Assembly (NCBI GenBank): GCA_049647585.1
Contig: JBARXY010000016.1
Span: forward strand, 1 to 64,000
DNA from: JAGQSZ01 sp049647585
GTDB taxonomy: Bacteria; Actinomycetota; Acidimicrobiia; Acidimicrobiales; Microtrichaceae
Length of the DNA: 64,000 bases
Direction of reading: 5' to 3'
The stretch's first letter is position 1, and the number at the start of each line of letters is the position of its first letter. Under the pieces are notes generated by a model that was not told where the DNA came from, did no database searches, and was given only the letters and a program-made list of their open reading frames with translations. Positions 33,295 through 41,039 of the stretch are shown here, piece after piece. The translations under genes were made by a program, and so were the position numbers.

Positions 33295-34724
33295 ACATCG
33301 CCTACGTCAGAGTCTCGACAGATGACCAGGTCGAGTACTCCCCCGAAGCCCAAGCCAAACGGGCTCGGGACTTCGCCCGCCTTCATGACCTCGGCCCGGT
33401 CACGGTCATGGCCGACGAAGGCTGGTCAGGCAAGAACCTCGAACGTCCAGAAATGCAACGCCTCGTTGCTCTCATCGAGGACGACAAGGTTGCCAACGTC
33501 ATCGTGTGGCGATACGACCGGCTCGCCCGAGACTCAGGCGATTTCAACCGGCTCACCCGTCTGCTCTCTGAACACTGTGTGCAACTGCACTCGATCGCCG
33601 AAGGCCAGGCTGAACTCACCACAGCGTCGGGGAAGATGCAGCTGGGCGTTCACGGCGTGTTCGCCCAGTACTACCGGGACCACATCGTGGAGAACGTCAC
33701 TAGAGCGATGGAGGAAGGCACGAAGTCCGGTCGACACCTCAACCGGGCACCCACCGGCTACAAGATGGTCAACGGGGCCCTGGAACCCAACGACGATGCC
33801 GACATCGTCCGGCGTATCTTCGCCCTACGTGCCGAAGGCCTGGGCTTCCGTGCGATCGAGGAACGTACCGGGATCAAGTACGGCACCGTGCGAACCATCA
33901 CCCTCAACCGGGTCTATTGCGGATACGTCAGACACCTTGACGAGTGGTATCCGGGGCTCCACGAACCATTGGTGACCGAGGCCGACTTCGATGCTGCACA
34001 ACGAGCCCACACGCCTGGCCGACGCCGGAGCCGGGACCTGCTCTCTGGGCGAGTGCGCTGCGGGCTCTGTGAACGAGTCCTCGGTGTCGAGTACAACGAT
34101 CGGGGCCAAGCCATCTACAGGTGCAAGCACAGAGGCAAGGGCTGCGACATGCCAGGGCGATCAGCAAGGGGCCTACATCGTGCTGCTCTGCTTGGGCTCG
34201 ACCTCCTCGGCCAGGACCACGAACTCCAAACAGCGATAAGGGTCGAACTGTCCAGACACCTCGAACCAGCAGAACCGGCAAACGGACGGACAGCCGGAGC
34301 ACTCAAGACCAAACGGGCCAAGCTGCTCGAGCTCTACTACGACGACAAGATCAGCCCCGAGCTGTTCCAAGAAGAAGAACGGCGCCTCTCCACCCAGCTA
34401 GCCGAACTCGAAACGGCCAGCACCGAACACCGCCGACGAGAAGCCGAACGCTCCGAACTGGGGCAACGCTTCGAAGAAGTTGCAGAGTTCCTCGCTGCTG
34501 CCGACATTCACGCCGTGTGGGACGAAGCCACCGAACGGGAACGCAAGACACTCATCGAGGACCTGGTCGACGCCGTCTACGTCTACCCAGACCACCTACG
34601 GGTCGTCGCCTGCGGTGCACCACCGCTCAAGGTCGACCTAACCGAGGTAGGACTACGCCCGCCTGCTGGTATGGGACCGTTGGTGTCGGAGGACCAATCC
34701 GGCCCAATCCCGAGCGCAGGCTGA
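33288..34724 (+). CDS. Large serine recombinase (element integrase)
   Basis: 478 aa from GTG 33288 with AGGAGAG just upstream. The resolvase domain begins IAYVRVSTDDQ with the nucleophile Ser near residue 9 and has VWRYDRLARDSGD near 68-80. A recombinase domain follows, then a zinc ribbon (CGLCERVLGVEYN, CKHRGKGC) near residues 258-290 and a coiled-coil region (about 340-400). Such enzymes integrate and excise phages and integrative elements at att sites. An att-like sequence lies within its 3' end (34685-34700). Confidence 0.92.
   Translation: MLNIAYVRVSTDDQVEYSPEAQAKRARDFARLHDLGPVTVMADEGWSGKNLERPEMQRLVALIEDDKVANVIVWRYDRLARDSGDFNRLTRLLSEHCVQLHSIAEGQAELTTASGKMQLGVHGVFAQYYRDHIVENVTRAMEEGTKSGRHLNRAPTGYKMVNGALEPNDDADIVRRIFALRAEGLGFRAIEERTGIKYGTVRTITLNRVYCGYVRHLDEWYPGLHEPLVTEADFDAAQRAHTPGRRRSRDLLSGRVRCGLCERVLGVEYNDRGQAIYRCKHRGKGCDMPGRSARGLHRAALLGLDLLGQDHELQTAIRVELSRHLEPAEPANGRTAGALKTKRAKLLELYYDDKISPELFQEEERRLSTQLAELETASTEHRRREAERSELGQRFEEVAEFLAAADIHAVWDEATERERKTLIEDLVDAVYVYPDHLRVVACGAPPLKVDLTEVGLRPPAGMGPLVSEDQSGPIPSAG
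34672..34695. repeat. 24-bp direct repeat, left copy, inside the recombinase 3' end
   Basis: TGGGACCGTTGGTGTCGGAG plus four bases is identical at 35921-35944. The stretch flanks the HNH-like gene, and the 3' part of each copy is the att-like 16-mer. Confidence 0.9.
34685..34700. other. att-like 16-bp sequence, middle copy
   Basis: GTCGGAGGACCAATCC, within the C-terminal codons of the serine recombinase. It may be the element's own right end or one side of a later tandem insertion. Confidence 0.4.
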
Positions 34725-34842
34725 GCGAGGGTGAATCAGCCCGACTCAGGTAGGACGCCAAGCGGCCATCCCGCCGCCCGGCCAGGCAACACAGCCCAAG
34801 GTGGACGACCGTCGGTGACCTGAGAATGACTAACCTAGATGG

Positions 34843-35850
34843 GTGACCAAGCGGCTCTCACATGGAGAACGGCGATCGCCGGAAGGTCCGATAACCGGCA
34901 TTTGCCCGTTCTGCGGACAGCGTGCCGGCGGCAATGAGGAGCATGTAATCCCGAAATGGTACTCCCGGCTTGTCAACAAATCCGACGACGCATTATTCCC
35001 GCCGATGATTCGTCAAACCGGAGGCCAGGTAGTTCCGAGCGGTCGCCAACCGAGCAAGGTCATAAACCTGACGACACGAGCCGTCTGCTCCGACTGCAAC
35101 TCCGGCTGGCTCAAAACCAACTTCGAGGATCGAGCAAAACCGTTGCTCTCTTCGCTGATCCGTGGTCACGTTCTCCCGGAACCTGTCAAGCATTTGAGCG
35201 ACGCTCAACGACCCCAGACCGAAATCCCGACTGTGCCGATCGACGCGGAAGATCGAGCCCTTCTCGCTCTCTGGGCCTACAAAACAGCGCTGCTCATGGA
35301 GCTCATTAACGACCCGAGGCGAGAGAACCCACTGGAGATTAAGGAGTCTGAATTCCGCCGCTTCAGATCAGAGGAGTCCGTGCCAAATGGATTCTCGATT
35401 GTGCTTGGTTGTTACAGCAACGGGCCGCTGATGGCGCATGCACAGCGAGTCGCCCACACTTCCCGAGCTAAAAGCGAGAAAGAACCAGCGAGAGACGGGC
35501 TTGTCTGCGTGACCATTCTCATGAGACCCCTGATCTTCCAAGTACTTACGGCAGGCTCGCCAGGGGGCCGGGCGAAGAGGCCTAGCGGCCTCTACGAAGC
35601 GGACACGAAGAACCGTCTCATTCTTCTGAAGCCGGAGCCGGAGTTCCCGCTTCCCATCACGATCCCTGGGCTCAAGCTTCCAGGGTTTCCGATGCCACAC
35701 GCCGAAGGTTTTGCGGCTTCCTCACTCTGGCCACCGCAGCCAATCTTTGGTCCGGCAGAGTACGCTGCGCTTGCTGCAGGGCCCCTGGACAACAACATCA
35801 GTAGATCTGAGGGCAAGTGGGCGGGTCTTCACCACGGCCATGAGGACTGA
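34843..35850 (+). CDS. HNH-like zinc protein of the accessory island
   Basis: 335 aa, GTG start. N-terminal ICPFCGQRAGGNEEHVIPKWY and then AVCSDCNSGWL give two CxxC pairs around an EHVIP motif, the layout of an HNH-type zinc core. The rest is of unknown type. It sits between two copies of a 24-bp repeat, which marks it as separately acquired cargo. A nuclease role is inferred, possibly defence. Confidence 0.55.
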   Translation: MTKRLSHGERRSPEGPITGICPFCGQRAGGNEEHVIPKWYSRLVNKSDDALFPPMIRQTGGQVVPSGRQPSKVINLTTRAVCSDCNSGWLKTNFEDRAKPLLSSLIRGHVLPEPVKHLSDAQRPQTEIPTVPIDAEDRALLALWAYKTALLMELINDPRRENPLEIKESEFRRFRSEESVPNGFSIVLGCYSNGPLMAHAQRVAHTSRAKSEKEPARDGLVCVTILMRPLIFQVLTAGSPGGRAKRPSGLYEADTKNRLILLKPEPEFPLPITIPGLKLPGFPMPHAEGFAASSLWPPQPIFGPAEYAALAAGPLDNNISRSEGKWAGLHHGHED

Positions 35851-35920
35851 CGGGTCTGCCGCGCGATTTGGTGACAGTTTGGGTGTGACGGCTCGCCGTG
35901 TCGCATCGGTCAACGAGTTC

Positions 35921-35949
35921 TGGGACCGTTGGTGTCGGAGGACCCATCT
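35921..35949. other. att-like site, right copy, with the 24-bp direct repeat
   Basis: The 24-bp repeat (35921-35944) ends in GTCGGAGGACCCATCT (35934-35949). It is the rightmost of the three att-like sequences. Confidence 0.45.
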
Positions 35950-36069
35950 GCACAAGCCCGTACCGGTCATTGGCAGCTCGTCGCCTAACCCGGGGTGGTT
36001 CGTGTCGAAGAACGGAGCCCAATCTCGCCTGGTACGGTCGCCAACAGAAGAGTCGGGGAGGTCTGGACG

Positions 36070-36384
36070 GTGAAGAAGCTCGCCATGTGCGTGACGTGTG
36101 GGTCGGAGGTCAAGCCAAAGACTCGGGTTCCGGGAAGCTTCATAATGGAGGTCCTACTCTGGATCTTGTTGATCGTGCCCGGTTTCATCTACAGCTTTTG
36201 GCGGTTGACGAACATCGAGAAGGTCTGCAGCGTATGTGGGGCTAACACTTTGGTACCGCTTGACTCGCCGGTCGCTAGGCACCTTCGCACCAGCTTGAAT
36301 GGCACGGTCTCACCCACGACAGAGGCGTCTCCGACACATACACTTCCGCCGCCAGCGCCGACGCGTCTACCGCCGCTGAGGTGA
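36070..36384 (+). CDS. Small zinc-ribbon membrane protein (LITAF-like layout)
   Basis: 104 aa from GTG 36070. CVTCGSEVKP at the start, one membrane segment VLLWILLIVPGFIYSFW and then CSVCGANTLVP, followed by a Pro-rich tail. Two CxxC pairs flanking one hydrophobic span recall LITAF-type or small double-zinc membrane proteins. Function unknown. Confidence 0.6.
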   Translation: MKKLAMCVTCGSEVKPKTRVPGSFIMEVLLWILLIVPGFIYSFWRLTNIEKVCSVCGANTLVPLDSPVARHLRTSLNGTVSPTTEASPTHTLPPPAPTRLPPLR

Positions 36385-36676
36385 AGGGCCATAGGGGCCA
36401 TCAGCCTGCGAAAGCGTGAGCCCAGCGGCCTGCTCTTGGCGCGATGGACAAGCCGAGAAGCCGGTAAACCGGACTAGTGGCGATGATCCGTCGGCTCGTA
36501 GTCCTGCGGTCAGATCTCGACAGTGCTGTCTGGGCGCGAGCATGGACTCCAAGGCCCGGCCCTTCCGTCGACCGGACCCAGAATCGAGGGACCGGTCGTG
36601 TCCGAGGCGCCCCAGAACGGGTCTGTGAGCTTCGTTCCGTGGACTCGGCCCGGCTCGACCTGACGGTAGGACGCGA
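36385..36676. repeat. Non-coding stretch with repeat copy B
   Basis: About 290 bases between the zinc-ribbon gene and vapC. It holds the second copy of the 43-bp repeat (36420-36462) followed by a short CCGGTAAACCGG palindrome. Open frames here are not convincing. Confidence 0.6.
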
Positions 36677-37054
36677 TCAGGGATGGATCAGCTCGACGTG
36701 GCGTCCGGAAGCTTCGGCTAGCCGTGCAATATCTTCAACGTCGACCGTCACAATTTCGTCCCCGTCAGCCGCGAGCAACACGACACCGGCATCGATGACG
36801 TCTGCAAGCCCGGCGGCGCCAAGGAGCTGCCCTGCGGCCCGGCCAAGCGGCTCATCGAGCGTGCGGATATCGATTCCACCGAGCGCCTGAGACAAACGAG
36901 CCTGACGTGGGCCGCCGCGCCACACCTGTCCGAGGATCCCGGCGTGGGTCACCGGGAGGTCTCCCTCAAGTTGGGCGACCTTCAGACGGACCCACATCGC
37001 GCGCTCGTTGCGCTCCAACGCGACCAGCGCACCGCTGTCGAGAACGAGGCTCAC
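36677..37054 (-). CDS. vapC: VapC-type PIN-domain toxin
   Basis: 125 aa. LVLDSGALVALERNE at the N-terminus has the first PIN Asp; the middle holds THAGILGQVWRGG with the second acidic position less clear, and DVIDAGVVLLAADG and EIVTVDVEDIARLA give the C-terminal Asp cluster. PIN toxins cut tRNA or rRNA. Its start overlaps the antitoxin stop (ATGA). Confidence 0.85.
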   Translation of the reverse strand: MSLVLDSGALVALERNERAMWVRLKVAQLEGDLPVTHAGILGQVWRGGPRQARLSQALGGIDIRTLDEPLGRAAGQLLGAAGLADVIDAGVVLLAADGDEIVTVDVEDIARLAEASGRHVELIHP

Positions 37055-37353
37055 GCCGTCTTTGCTTTGCGGGTCGACTGCTGACGACGACCGCGGACGA
37101 CCGTCGCATCTTGCCGATCAGCACGCCTCTGGGTCGCAATCTCCTCGGCGCTGATCTCGCCGAACTCCTGCTCGTAGTCGGCTACCGCGGTAGCCAGGAG
37201 TTCGAGCTTTAGATCGTGCCGGATCTTCTCCTCAAGCGCTGAGTTGACCCAGCTGCTGACGGACTCTGCTTGCCCGGACTTGACCGCCCGCTGGCCGGCG
37301 TCGATCAACTCTGGGTCAACCGTCACGGTGAGACGACGTTTCCTCGAAGTCAT
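37051..37353 (-). CDS. vapB: VapB-type antitoxin
   Basis: 100 aa. N-terminal RRLTVTVDPELIDAGQRAVK then ESVSSWVNSALEEKI resembles a ribbon-helix-helix DNA-binding part, with a C-terminal toxin-binding tail. It precedes and overlaps vapC, the normal order. It should bind its own promoter just upstream (37354-37400). Confidence 0.8.
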   Translation of the reverse strand: MTSRKRRLTVTVDPELIDAGQRAVKSGQAESVSSWVNSALEEKIRHDLKLELLATAVADYEQEFGEISAEEIATQRRADRQDATVVRGRRQQSTRKAKTA

Positions 37354-37488
37354 ACCCCGATACTAACAACGGTAAGACCGTGTGCATACCTTCGGTGCGT
37401 CGGTTGAGCGACCGCTATTGGCTCTTCGAGTCCAGCCAGCGCAGAGCGCCCTTTGCCGCAGCTACCGAACTGGCAAAGGTGGCCCGCC

Positions 37489-37983
37489 TTACCAACCACG
37501 AGCGGCAGCGACCAGAGCAGCGTCGCAATCGCCTGCTATCAGCGGGTCAGTAGTCGTCGTAGTTCCGGGCTTCGCCATGGGGGAAACACTTAGCCGAGCC
37601 CGAATCTCGCCTCTTGTTGAAGTTATCGTTGCTCTGGCGACCAGCCGGCCGGCTCGAACTGTCCCTGAGAAGTGGAATTTGTCGCCGCAGGACAAATACT
37701 TGATGTTGACGCCGGCGTCACGGAACACGCCGATGAGTACCTCTAGGGGAACCGGCTCGGTCGCCGTCCAGGACCGAAACGCGATCGCTGGCGTCGCCCA
37801 TGGGTGCCTCCATGACCACCGCCGCTTGCCAACACTTCAGCGGGTCGCGCGTTCGGTATCTGAACGTAGAACACGTCGTTTCCCTTGAGATCGGATGCCC
37901 TGATCGGTGAGCGCTCGCCACCGCACGCAGCCACAAAAAGGACAACCGTCATTACTACCGCGACCCGAATGCATCTCAGCATG
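37489..37983 (-). pseudogene. Decayed lipoprotein gene with frameshifts
   Basis: ATG 37983 opens a lipoprotein signal (MLRCIRVAVVMTVVLFVAAC) and then IRASDLKGNDVFYVQIPNA. Around 37830 the plausible protein moves to another frame (VMEAPMGDASDRVSVLDGD) and near 37740 to a third (VLIGVFRDAGVNIKYLSCGD and on to 37489). Two single-base changes would join them, so this looks like a recent pseudogene of an unknown lipoprotein. Confidence 0.4.
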
Positions 37984-38007
37984 CCGAGAATCGATCCAGA
38001 TTGATAT

Positions 38008-38033
38008 CCGGGCAATCCCCCAGATCTGCCCGG
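38008..38033. promoter_or_regulatory. Hairpin related to the deaD-region hairpin
   Basis: CCGGGCA and TGCCCGG pair around AATCCCCCAGATC. The inner ATCCCCCAGATC is shared with 27261-27272 although the outer stem differs, which suggests a conserved structured element. It lies upstream of the lipoprotein remnant and the 38108 gene. Confidence 0.45.
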
Positions 38034-38107
38034 GCCAGCCCTGTCAGTAGTGGCATATCCTCGTTGGCTGGCTCGCCACCTAGTTCGCCTATGGCGCCAG
38101 GACGTAG

Positions 38108-38557
38108 ATGTCTGCTACCGGGATAGCCGCCGTTTTCATCGTCCCCTGTATGGGGCTATGCGTATTGGTCTGGGCGAGAGTTGACCGAGTTCTAGGTGGT
38201 TGGAAGGCACGCACCGTTCGGTGGACGGGGGCAGTAGTGGCGCTAATTCTCAGCGTGTTCACGCTTTTGGCAGCGGCTGGGTGGATCGCTCCCGATGCTG
38301 CTGATCGGTTGCCCGCTGCACAGCGTGACTTGGTTGAACCGGCGATTCAGGCAAGCGTCGTGTGTGGTCGGATGCCCTTCGCTCGGGTCCTCAATATTGA
38401 TATTGACCCGACCAGGTTGCGGACCGAGTTCTCGTGCGGGATTGGCTATTTCGGGCTCTTCAGGGTGTCCGGTGTTTCGGAATGCATAGGCGGACACTGG
38501 ACCGTGGGCGGAGTCTTGGATGTCTATAACAGCGAGGCACCCTGCCATCCTTTGTGA
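38108..38557 (+). CDS. Unknown small membrane protein
   Basis: 149 aa. Two hydrophobic helices near the N-terminus (AAVFIVPCMGLCVLVWA and TGAVVALILSVFTLLAAAGW), then a soluble part with four Cys (VVCGRMPF, FSCGIGYFGLF, SECIGGHW, APCHPL) that may form disulfides outside the membrane. No family recognised. It is the last gene of the accessory island. Confidence 0.55.
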   Translation: MSATGIAAVFIVPCMGLCVLVWARVDRVLGGWKARTVRWTGAVVALILSVFTLLAAAGWIAPDAADRLPAAQRDLVEPAIQASVVCGRMPFARVLNIDIDPTRLRTEFSCGIGYFGLFRVSGVSECIGGHWTVGGVLDVYNSEAPCHPL

Positions 38558-38629
38558 CCCCAGCATGATCATGGCTCATCGCGGTTAGGGAGCCGAGCCT
38601 TAGCCCGTCTCGGTCCAGTGACGTCCTGG

Positions 38630-39997
38630 CTATGTGCCACCACGCTGATGCTCAATCCAGGCCAATGCTCCGTTGGCAGCGGCCACAGCTGTGGCAAACG
38701 TGGCCTGCAGTAGGTATCCCCCGGTGGGCGCATCCCAGTCGAGCATCTCGCCGGCGCAGAAAGTCGCCGGGATCGCCTTCAACATGAAGTTCTGGTCGAG
38801 TTCCGAGAGTTGGATACCACCTGCGGTTGAAATCGCCCGCTCCAGGCCTTCGCTACCGGTAAGGGTCAGGGGAAGTGCCTTGATGAGCCCGGCAAGCTGG
38901 TGGGGTTCGCGGGGCGGCCCGCCCGCCCGCACCGTTGCCTCACCGGAGTTGCCCGCAGGGCCGCCGTCTATGGGGTCACTTGATGCACGCCCTGCGGGGC
39001 TCCCGTGATCGGGCAACTGTTGTCGCGAGACTTCATTGATCAGGCCGATTTTCACCGCGTCCAGCCCGACCAAACGCTTGAGCGCCGTGGAGGTCGACTC
39101 CTTGGGCCGTCGCTTCTGCAGACGCTCGACAATTGTCGTCAGTCCAAGATCTGGCCGGAGGTCGACCAGCAACTCGGCGGTTCCGTCGTCGTCGAGTTGG
39201 CTGCGCAATCGTGACCCCACGGCGTAGACGACTCCGCCCTCGACACCGGTGTTGACGATCATGAACTCGCCGTGGGACGAAATCTGACCGAGATCCCGTC
39301 GGGAGTCTCCGGGTTGGGCGGTCACCGCGATGTTCTTCACCGGCGAACCCTCGAAACGCTCCCCGAAGACCGTGGACCATGACAGCTTGAAACCGCAGTT
39401 CGAAGCGCTCAGGCTTGCGATCTTCACACCCTTCTCTCGAACGGCTTGTTGCCAGGACCCGTCGGAGCCGACGTTTGGCCAGCTGGCTCCGCCGAGCGAC
39501 ATGACGGTCACGGCAGGGTCGAATAGGTACTCGCCGGTCGCATCCGAATGGAACCGGAGGCGCTCACTGTCCCAACCTAGGAAGCGGGTGCGGGTTCTGA
39601 TCTCAACTCCAAGGTCGTCGAGTCGTTCCAGCCACGAGGCGAGAAGGCCGTTCGCCCGTAGTCCTTTCGGAAAGACCCGTCCGCTGGACCCGACGAATGT
39701 CTCGTGACCAAGCCCGTCACTCCACGCTCGTAGAGCTGTCGGTGGGAAGTCCCTTATCGCCTCGCTGAGCGACGGTCCGTCGCTGCTAGCGGACCACTCG
39801 TAGCGTCTGAGGAACTCGTCCTGGGGCTCGGAATGGGTCAAGTTCAATCCACCGCGCCCCGCGACGAGGAACTTGCGTCCAACCGACGGCATCTGTTCGA
39901 AAACGACGACCCGCAGACCGCTGGACGCAAGGACCTCGGCGGCCATCAGGCCTCCTGGCCCACCACCAATCACCGCCGCAAGTGCTGGCTCAGTCAT
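38630..39997 (-). CDS. HI0933/YhiN-type FAD flavoprotein
   Basis: 455 aa. The FAD-binding start is AAVIGGGPGGLMAAEVLA; the family motif GRKFLVAGRGGLNLTHSEP follows near residue 40. The C-terminal GGIQLSELDQNFMLKAIPATFCAGEMLDWDAPTGGY is typical of this NAD(P)/FAD-dependent oxidoreductase family (TIGR03862-like). Its true substrate is unsettled in the literature I know. Single gene, minus strand. Confidence 0.9.
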   Translation of the reverse strand: MTEPALAAVIGGGPGGLMAAEVLASSGLRVVVFEQMPSVGRKFLVAGRGGLNLTHSEPQDEFLRRYEWSASSDGPSLSEAIRDFPPTALRAWSDGLGHETFVGSSGRVFPKGLRANGLLASWLERLDDLGVEIRTRTRFLGWDSERLRFHSDATGEYLFDPAVTVMSLGGASWPNVGSDGSWQQAVREKGVKIASLSASNCGFKLSWSTVFGERFEGSPVKNIAVTAQPGDSRRDLGQISSHGEFMIVNTGVEGGVVYAVGSRLRSQLDDDGTAELLVDLRPDLGLTTIVERLQKRRPKESTSTALKRLVGLDAVKIGLINEVSRQQLPDHGSPAGRASSDPIDGGPAGNSGEATVRAGGPPREPHQLAGLIKALPLTLTGSEGLERAISTAGGIQLSELDQNFMLKAIPATFCAGEMLDWDAPTGGYLLQATFATAVAAANGALAWIEHQRGGT

Positions 39998-40033
39998 CTG
40001 GTCCGCCCCTGGGAGTGGTCGACGTGGAGGTGT

Positions 40034-40915
40034 TCAGCTCAGACCGACCCTTGTGGCGAACTCCGACATCTCGTCACAGATCTGGGCGAGGTCGGTGGTC
40101 TGGGTGCTCGAGAGCACGATCCGGTCGGCTCCCAACTGGGTGAGCCGCTCAAGCTCGTGGTGGCCGAAGCCGGCCATCGGTGCTCCCAGGCTGAGTTCAA
40201 GGACCGATGGGTCACGGCCGGCGTCCAGTGCGGCTTGGCGCATGGTCGCGACGCACGCATCGAGTTCAGGTCCGTCGAGACCCAGTGGCTGGAGACCGTC
40301 GCCCCTGGAACCCGCCCGGCGTGCTGCAGCGTTGCTGTGGCCCGCGATGTGGATGGGCACACCTGTTGAGCGGAACGGCTTGGGGTTGCTGTGCACGGCG
40401 TCGAAACGGAAGAACTCGCCTTCATATGAAAGTCCCCCATCGGGTTCTTCGCCCCATAGGAGTCGCATGACGTCGATGCACTCATCCATCCTTCGCCCTC
40501 TGGTGCTGAAGTCGACACCACAGGCCTCGAGCTCTTCGCGCATCCAGCCGACACCGCCGCAGATTCGGACCCGCCCCTTGGAAAGGCGGTCGAGAGTCGC
40601 GAGACGTTTGGCCAACAGCACCGGGTGATGCTCTGGGATGACCAGCGCGCCGGTTGCCAGCACGAGTGTCTCGGTGACCCCGGCCAAGAAGCTCAGCAGT
40701 TCGAGCGGGTCAGGGACTGAGCATCGATCAGCCAACGGCATCCGACCAGACGTTGAGTATGGGTAGCGACTTTGGTAGCCGGAGATGATGACGCCGTGTT
40801 CGACCACGACGATCGACTCGATGCCGACCTTCTCGGCGTGGCGGGCGAACCCGGCCATCCAATCGGGGTCCTCAACTACTCCAGATCGGTAGGGCGGTAT
40901 GACTGCATACAACAT
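40034..40915 (-). CDS. LLM-class F420/flavin-dependent oxidoreductase
   Basis: 293 aa TIM-barrel protein of the luciferase-like monooxygenase family: VGIESIVVVEHGVII and GRVRICGGVGWMREELEACGVDFSTRGRRMDE (here split by the barrel), plus PVHIAGHSNAAARRAG-like ligand contacts near residue 190. The RVxxGxGxGWxxEE pattern is usual for TIGR03619-type F420-dependent enzymes. Substrate unknown. Confidence 0.88.
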   Translation of the reverse strand: MLYAVIPPYRSGVVEDPDWMAGFARHAEKVGIESIVVVEHGVIISGYQSRYPYSTSGRMPLADRCSVPDPLELLSFLAGVTETLVLATGALVIPEHHPVLLAKRLATLDRLSKGRVRICGGVGWMREELEACGVDFSTRGRRMDECIDVMRLLWGEEPDGGLSYEGEFFRFDAVHSNPKPFRSTGVPIHIAGHSNAAARRAGSRGDGLQPLGLDGPELDACVATMRQAALDAGRDPSVLELSLGAPMAGFGHHELERLTQLGADRIVLSSTQTTDLAQICDEMSEFATRVGLS

Positions 40916-41039
40916 GGGGACACCTCGCCGTCAGGTTGAACGCCACCGTACTGCCGACCGAGTGAATACATGGCCCCGGGATGGCAGAGGCCGGTCCGCA
41001 TGTTCGATACTTGCTGTTCGCAATTCCGTGGAGCATTGA

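Noticed and set aside
36477..36890. Plus-strand 137-codon frame antisense to vapC
   Set aside because: Ser/Ala-rich shadow of a clear PIN-domain gene.
37382..37888. Plus-strand 168-codon frame
   Set aside because: No family likeness; the minus strand reads as a lipoprotein remnant.
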